Part shown: piece by piece, positions 59,733-64,000 of the stretch
Layout of the letters: each line of letters opens with the position of its first letter
Position numbering within the stretch: position 1 is the stretch's first letter
Position numbers and translations under genes: made by a program
DNA from: an uncultured Roseburia sp.
GTDB lineage: Bacteria; Bacillota; Clostridia; Lachnospirales; Lachnospiraceae
Assembly (NCBI GenBank): GCA_947088345.1
Contig: CAMUGE010000001.1
Coordinates: 178,692-242,691 of the forward strand
Length of the DNA stretch: 64,000 nucleotides
Reading direction: 5' to 3'
The notes under the pieces: generated by a model
Told to the model about the DNA's origin: nothing
Seen by the model: the letters and a program-made list of their open reading frames with translations, nothing else
Database searches by the model: none

Positions 59733-61823
59733 ATGTACAAGAGTTTTTCAATGGAGCTTGCGGGCAGAACGCTTTCGGTAGATATCGGGAGAGTCTGTGC
59801 GCAGGCGAACGGAGCGGCATTGCTGCAATATGGCGAGACAACCGTATTGTCTACTGTTACGGCTTCTGAGAAGCCGAGAGAGGGCATAGATTTCTTTCCG
59901 CTTAGCGTAGAATTTGAAGAGAAAATGTATGCGGTAGGCAAAATTCCGGGCGGGTTCAATAAACGCGAAGGCAAGGCGTCCGAGAATGCCATTTTAACGT
60001 CGCGCGTGATTGACCGCCCGATGAGACCGCTGTTTCCGAAAGATTACAGAAATGATGTTACGATTACAAATATGGTTATGTCGGTAGATCCGGAATGCCG
60101 TCCTGAAGTAGTCGGCATGATTGGTTCCGCGCTTGTGACCACGATTTCGGATATTCCGTTTGCGGGTCCGTGCGCGACAACACAGATGGGAATGATTGAC
60201 GGTGAGTTTGTCGTAAATCCGTCGCAGCAGCAGTGGGATGAGGGTGATCTGCAGCTTACCGTTGCATCGACGGAAGAAAAAGTGATTATGATCGAAGCCG
60301 GGGCAAATGAGATTCCGGAGCCAAAGATGCTTGAGGCAATCTATAAATGTCATGATATCAATCAGACGATTATCGCATTTATCAATCAGATTGCGGCTGA
60401 GGTCGGCAAGCCGAAACACGAGTATACAAAGTTTGTCATCCCGGAGGAGATGTTCGCCGCAATCAGGGAGATTGTGACGCCGGAGCAGATGGAGGAGGCC
60501 GTATTCACGGACGAAAAACAGCAGCGCGAGGAAAATATCCGTCAGATTACCGAGAAACTGGAGGAAGCGTTTGCAGACAATGAGGAGTGGCTCGCACTTC
60601 TTAACGAGGCGGTCTACCAGTACCAGAAGAAGACGGTGCGAAAAATGATTTTAAAAGACCGCAAACGTCCGGACGGACGCGCGATCGATCAGATTCGTCC
60701 GCTTGCAGCCGAAGTAGATCTGATTCCGCGTGTGCATGGCTCTGCGATGTTTACGCGAGGCCAGACGCAGATCTGCAATGTCGTAACGCTTGCTCCGCTT
60801 TCGGAGGTACAGAAAATTGACGGTCTGGATGAAAATATAACGACAAAGAGATATCTGCATCAATATAATTTCCCGTCTTATTCTGTGGGCGAGACAAAAG
60901 TATCGCGGGGGCCGGGAAGACGTGAGATCGGACATGGCGCACTGGCAGAGAAAGCGCTGACGGCAGTGCTCCCGTCAGAGGAAGAGTTTCCGTATGCGAT
61001 ACGTTCCGTATCGGAGACATTTGAGTCGAACGGTTCCACATCCATGGCGTCCACCTGCGCATCCTGTATGTCGCTGATGGCGGCAGGCGTCCCGATCAAA
61101 TCTATGGTTGCGGGTATTTCATGCGGTCTTGTCACAGGAGATACCGACGACGATTATATCGTTTTGACCGATATCCAGGGCCTTGAAGATTTCTTTGGCG
61201 ATATGGACTTTAAAGTGACAGGAACTCATAAGGGAATTACCGCAATCCAGATGGATATCAAGATTCACGGGCTGACCAGGCCGATTGTGGAGGAAGCGAT
61301 CAGACGGACGCGGGAAGCAAGGCTTTATATCATGGATGAAGTTATGTCCAAAGCGATTGACGCGCCGAGAAAAGAAGTTGGCAAGTATGCGCCGAAGATT
61401 ATTCAGGTGCAGATCGACCCGGCAAAGATCGGCGATGTGGTTGGCCAGAGAGGTAAGACGATCAACGAAATTATTGAGCGCACAGGCGTAAAAATTGATA
61501 TCACGGACGACGGTTCTGTTTCCATTTGCGGTACGGATGCTGAAATGATGGAGAAAGCGGCCGAGATGGTGCGTATCATCATCACGGATTTTGAAGCCGG
61601 CCAGATTCTGACCGGAACCGTTGTAAGCATCAAGGAATTTGGCGCATTTTTGGAATTTGCGCCGGGAAAAGAAGGAATGGTGCATATTTCGAAAATAGCA
61701 AGAGAGCGTATCAACCGTGTTGAGGATGTACTTACGCTCGGCGATAAAGTAAAAGTTGTCTGCCTTGGAAAGGACAAGATGGGCAGGATTAGTTTTTCAA
61801 TCAAAGATCTGCCGAAAAACTGA
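59733..61823 (+). CDS. pnp: Polyribonucleotide nucleotidyltransferase (PNPase)
   Basis: Phosphorolytic 3'-5' exoribonuclease of the RNA degradation machinery, a trimer. 696 residues. The first RNase PH domain has TTVLSTVTASEKPREGIDFF. The second core domain has DRPMRPLFPKDYRNDVTI-type and FTRGQTQICNVVTLAPLSEV motifs with the conserved GDMDFKVTGTHKGITAIQMD. A KH domain (GKTINEIIERTGVKIDITDD) and an S1 domain (GTVVSIKEFGAFLEFAPGKE) follow. It has an aaaggag site. Confidence 0.97.
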   Translation: MYKSFSMELAGRTLSVDIGRVCAQANGAALLQYGETTVLSTVTASEKPREGIDFFPLSVEFEEKMYAVGKIPGGFNKREGKASENAILTSRVIDRPMRPLFPKDYRNDVTITNMVMSVDPECRPEVVGMIGSALVTTISDIPFAGPCATTQMGMIDGEFVVNPSQQQWDEGDLQLTVASTEEKVIMIEAGANEIPEPKMLEAIYKCHDINQTIIAFINQIAAEVGKPKHEYTKFVIPEEMFAAIREIVTPEQMEEAVFTDEKQQREENIRQITEKLEEAFADNEEWLALLNEAVYQYQKKTVRKMILKDRKRPDGRAIDQIRPLAAEVDLIPRVHGSAMFTRGQTQICNVVTLAPLSEVQKIDGLDENITTKRYLHQYNFPSYSVGETKVSRGPGRREIGHGALAEKALTAVLPSEEEFPYAIRSVSETFESNGSTSMASTCASCMSLMAAGVPIKSMVAGISCGLVTGDTDDDYIVLTDIQGLEDFFGDMDFKVTGTHKGITAIQMDIKIHGLTRPIVEEAIRRTREARLYIMDEVMSKAIDAPRKEVGKYAPKIIQVQIDPAKIGDVVGQRGKTINEIIERTGVKIDITDDGSVSICGTDAEMMEKAAEMVRIIITDFEAGQILTGTVVSIKEFGAFLEFAPGKEGMVHISKIARERINRVEDVLTLGDKVKVVCLGKDKMGRISFSIKDLPKN

Positions 61824-61830
61824 AAAAAAC

Positions 61831-61859
61831 TTGCAAACAGAATGCGTTTATGATACAAT
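61831..61859 (+). promoter_or_regulatory. Sigma-A promoter of rpsB-tsf
   Basis: TTGCAA (61831-61836), a 17-base spacer and TACAAT (61854-61859), just after the pnp stop. The predicted leader is about 130 bases long. Confidence 0.75.
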
Positions 61860-61865
61860 GCAAAA

Positions 61866-61946
61866 CGGTACAGCGTCAGAAGCAGCAGATGCTTTTTCTG
61901 ATGTAAAAATACACATGTACTGACTGCCGGATCAGGTGCCGTACCG
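61866..61946 (+). promoter_or_regulatory. Structured leader of rpsB
   Basis: cggtac (61866-61871) pairs with gtaccg (61941-61946), closing a domain. Inside is a stem-loop in which cagaa-gca (61877-61884) pairs with tgc (61890-61892) and ttctg (61896-61900). S2 autoregulates its operon through the leader in E. coli. I cannot assign this structure to a known family. Confidence 0.4.
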
Positions 61947-61997
61947 GTCATTCCGGGAGGGTGAAGTGCATGGAAGAATAACCATGGAGGTAGAAAA

Positions 61998-62750
61998 ATG
62001 AGTGTTATTTCAATGAAGCAGCTTTTGGAAGCAGGCGTCCATTTCGGACATCAGACGAGAAGATGGAACCCGAAAATGGCTCCGTACATCTACACGGAGA
62101 GAAACGGGATTTATATCATTGACCTGCAGAAATCTGTCGGCAAAGTGGACGAAGCGTACAAGGCCGTATCCGATATTACGGCGGAGGGCGGTACAATCCT
62201 TTTTGTCGGTACCAAAAAACAGGCGCAGGACGCGATCAAAGCGGAAGCAGAGCGCTGCGGCATGTTCTATGTCAACGAGAGATGGCTTGGCGGTATGCTG
62301 ACCAACTTTAAGACGATCCGCAGCCGTATTGCAAGATTAAAAGAAATCGAGACAATGGCGACAGACGGTACATTTGAAGTGCTGCCGAAAAAAGAAGTGA
62401 TCGCATTGCGGAAAGAATGGGAAAAATTAGAGAGAAACCTTGGCGGTATCAAAGAGATGACAAGGATTCCGGACGCCATTTTTGTGGTAGATCCCAAAAA
62501 AGAGAGAATCTGTATTCAGGAAGCGCATGCCCTTGGCATCACACTGATCGGAATCGCCGATACCAACTGTGATCCGGAGGAGCTTGACTATGTAATTCCG
62601 GGAAATGATGATGCGATCAGAGCCGTAAAATTGATTGTTTCCAAAATGGCCGACGCCGTAATCGAGGCAAATCAGGGCGCCGAGATGACGCCGGAGGAAG
62701 CGGAGTCTGCAGAGTCCGAGAGTGAAATGGCAGAAGAGGCACAGGCTTAA
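61998..62750 (+). CDS. rpsB: 30S ribosomal protein S2
   Basis: Small-subunit protein of 250 residues. Canonical parts are [56 protein letters not shown] and [20 protein letters not shown]. The C-terminus is an acidic Glu/Ser/Ala tail. It has a ggaggt site and is followed by tsf after 33 bases, the usual operon. Confidence 0.97.
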   Translation: MSVISMKQLLEAGVHFGHQTRRWNPKMAPYIYTERNGIYIIDLQKSVGKVDEAYKAVSDITAEGGTILFVGTKKQAQDAIKAEAERCGMFYVNERWLGGMLTNFKTIRSRIARLKEIETMATDGTFEVLPKKEVIALRKEWEKLERNLGGIKEMTRIPDAIFVVDPKKERICIQEAHALGITLIGIADTNCDPEELDYVIPGNDDAIRAVKLIVSKMADAVIEANQGAEMTPEEAESAESESEMAEEAQA

Positions 62751-62783
62751 TACTGTATTTTTGGATAGATAGGAGTGTAAAAA

Positions 62784-63719
62784 ATGGCTATTACAGCAGC
62801 TATGGTAAAAGAACTGCGCGATCTGACAGGCGCAGGCATGATGGATTGCAAAAAAGCATTAAATGAGACAGACGGCAATATGGACGAGGCCGTTGAGTAT
62901 TTAAGAAAGAACGGACAGGCAAAGGCGGAGAAGAAAGCGAGCAGAATTGCAGCGGAGGGTTTATGTGCGGTGGCTGTTTCCGGCGATACGACAGCAGCTG
63001 TTGTTGAAGTTAATTCCGAGACTGACTTTGTCGCAAAGAACGAGACGTTCCAGACTTTTGTAAAGGCAGTTGCAAATCAGGCAGTCGCTTCTTCTGCGGC
63101 TGACATGGATGCTTTTATGGAAGAGGCCTGGAACGAGGATGCATCTAAGACAGTTAAAGATGCCCTGGTTGAAAAAGTAGCAGTGATCGGCGAGAATTTA
63201 AAAATCCGCAGATTCGAAAAGGTTGCAGCTGAGAACGGGTTTGTATCCACTTACATTCATGGCGGTGGAAGGATTGGCGTTATTGTAGAAGCCAAAACCG
63301 ACGTTGTCAATGATGAAGTAAAACAGGCGATCTACAATATTGCAATGCAGATTGCCGCATTAAATCCGAAATATGTCTCCAGGAGCGAAGTAAGCGAAGA
63401 GTATATCGCGCACGAGAAAGAGATTCTTCTGGCACAGATTAAGAATGATCCGAAAGAGTCGCAGAAGCCGGAGAAAGTTATCAACGGTATGGTAGAGGGA
63501 CGTATCAGTAAGGAATTAAAAGAGATCTGTCTCGTCGACCAGGTATACGTAAAAGCAGAAGACGGGAAACAGACAGTCGGAAAATATTTGGAGCAGGTTT
63601 CCAAAGAGATTGGCGCTTCCGTATCGGTAAACCGTTTTGTACGCTTTGAGACAGGCGAAGGTCTTGAGAAAAAGCAGGAAGATTTCGCGGCTGAGGTTGC
63701 GGCGCAGATGAATCAGTAA
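62784..63719 (+). CDS. tsf: Elongation factor Ts
   Basis: Nucleotide exchange factor for EF-Tu. 311 residues. The N-terminal UBA-like domain has VKELRDLTGAGMMDCKKALN, and the core has VVEVNSETDFVAKNETFQTF, the sequence that contacts EF-Tu. The C-terminal coiled-coil and dimerisation parts follow (LLAQIKNDPKESQKPEKVIN, RFVRFETGEGLEKK). It is the last gene of the operon before a strong terminator. Confidence 0.97.
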   Translation: MAITAAMVKELRDLTGAGMMDCKKALNETDGNMDEAVEYLRKNGQAKAEKKASRIAAEGLCAVAVSGDTTAAVVEVNSETDFVAKNETFQTFVKAVANQAVASSAADMDAFMEEAWNEDASKTVKDALVEKVAVIGENLKIRRFEKVAAENGFVSTYIHGGGRIGVIVEAKTDVVNDEVKQAIYNIAMQIAALNPKYVSRSEVSEEYIAHEKEILLAQIKNDPKESQKPEKVINGMVEGRISKELKEICLVDQVYVKAEDGKQTVGKYLEQVSKEIGASVSVNRFVRFETGEGLEKKQEDFAAEVAAQMNQ

Positions 63720-63745
63720 ACTTCTGAGAAGAATTGATTTACGAA

Positions 63746-63787
63746 CCCCTGAAAATCCCATAGAATGGGCATTTTCAGGGGTTTTTT
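63746..63787 (+). terminator. Intrinsic terminator of rpsB-tsf
   Basis: cccctgaaaat (63746-63756) pairs perfectly with attttcagggg (63771-63781). A small inner dyad (ccca...tggg) lies in the loop, and six T follow. Confidence 0.93.
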
Positions 63788-64000
63788 GCGTTCTTGGGAG
63801 AGGTTCATAACTTATCGTAAATTACCGTATTTTGAGTGCCGATTTGGGGGATTTTTGGGGGAAGAGTTGGGGGAAGGGGTATCCCCCAAATGGCGTGTGA
63901 AAGTTTGCCTCGTTCTTTTCGTAAAAGGGGAGAAGTTTGCTTGGTGTTTCTGGACGTAGATTTACATGGATTTTCTCTAAATGGTATTAGGGTGCGTAAG
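63788..64000. other. Unexplained window end with a G-run cluster
   Basis: No gene with a supported start is visible on either strand. Four G runs (5, 5, 5 and 4 bases) occur at 63846-63879 with short spacers, fitting a G-quadruplex pattern. tttggggg (63843-63850) and cccccaaa (63883-63890) also form an inverted repeat around them. Confidence 0.5.

Noticed and set aside
63765-63959. Short plus-strand open frame at the right end
   Set aside because: Its ATG lies inside the tsf terminator and it translates the G-rich tract. No ribosome site and no recognisable protein.

Overview
This window is a chromosomal segment of an endospore-forming Clostridia, most likely a member of the Lachnospiraceae. 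Evidence for this is the sporulation pair gpr-spoIIP, the Firmicutes-type class III fructose-bisphosphatase, a lysine riboswitch ahead of dapA, YesM/YesN-type sugar regulation, and the Gram-positive order rimP-nusA-ylxR-ylxQ-infB-rbfA-nrnA-truB-ribF with rpsO-pnp and rpsB-tsf. No rRNA, tRNA, insertion sequence, prophage or CRISPR array was seen. Most genes lie on the plus strand.

Layout. (1) 1-8171: an L-fucose-type operon made of a sugar ABC importer (permease cut by the window edge, ATPase, second permease, binding lipoprotein), an unknown 147-residue protein, a RhaB-family ketose kinase, fucI and fucU. (2) 8362-9769, minus strand: rpsT and a membrane diguanylate cyclase. (3) 9977-12190: gpr-spoIIP. 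(4) asnB on the minus strand, then a two-gene unit of unknown function (a coiled-coil protein and a DUF6033-like protein). (5) 16437-19342: a signalling operon with a TPR-GGDEF protein, a membrane coiled-coil protein and an orphan response regulator. (6) 19530-23831: Fe-S assembly genes nifS-nifU with a co-encoded Rrf2 regulator and a promoter-overlapping palindrome, followed by a NatAB-like ABC exporter. (7) 24050-31008: a short FNT-family channel, a small helical protein, then a DUF512 radical-SAM protein, der, plsY, gpsA, dut and a putative metal exporter. (8) typA on the minus strand, a double-OB SSB-like protein and a DUF4349 lipoprotein. (9) 35009-37246: lysine riboswitch-dapA-dapB, then fbp and nfo. 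(10) 40134-48454: a YesM/YesN two-component pair divergent from a RhaS/LsrB-type sugar ABC importer. (11) 48619-63719: the translation and RNA-metabolism block, with an SH3-NlpC/P60 wall hydrolase inserted between ribF and rpsO.

The first and tenth regions are carbohydrate-uptake modules. The rest is mostly core genome. The least explained items are the coiled-coil/DUF6033 pair, the TPR-GGDEF/membrane/response-regulator operon, the long acidic repeat tail on NusA, the multi-hairpin leader downstream of the lysine riboswitch terminator, a repeated hairpin found upstream of both nifU and nrnA, and a 12-base motif shared by three translation starts. All coordinates and pairings were worked out by eye. 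Functional names rest on recognised motifs, not on database searches.
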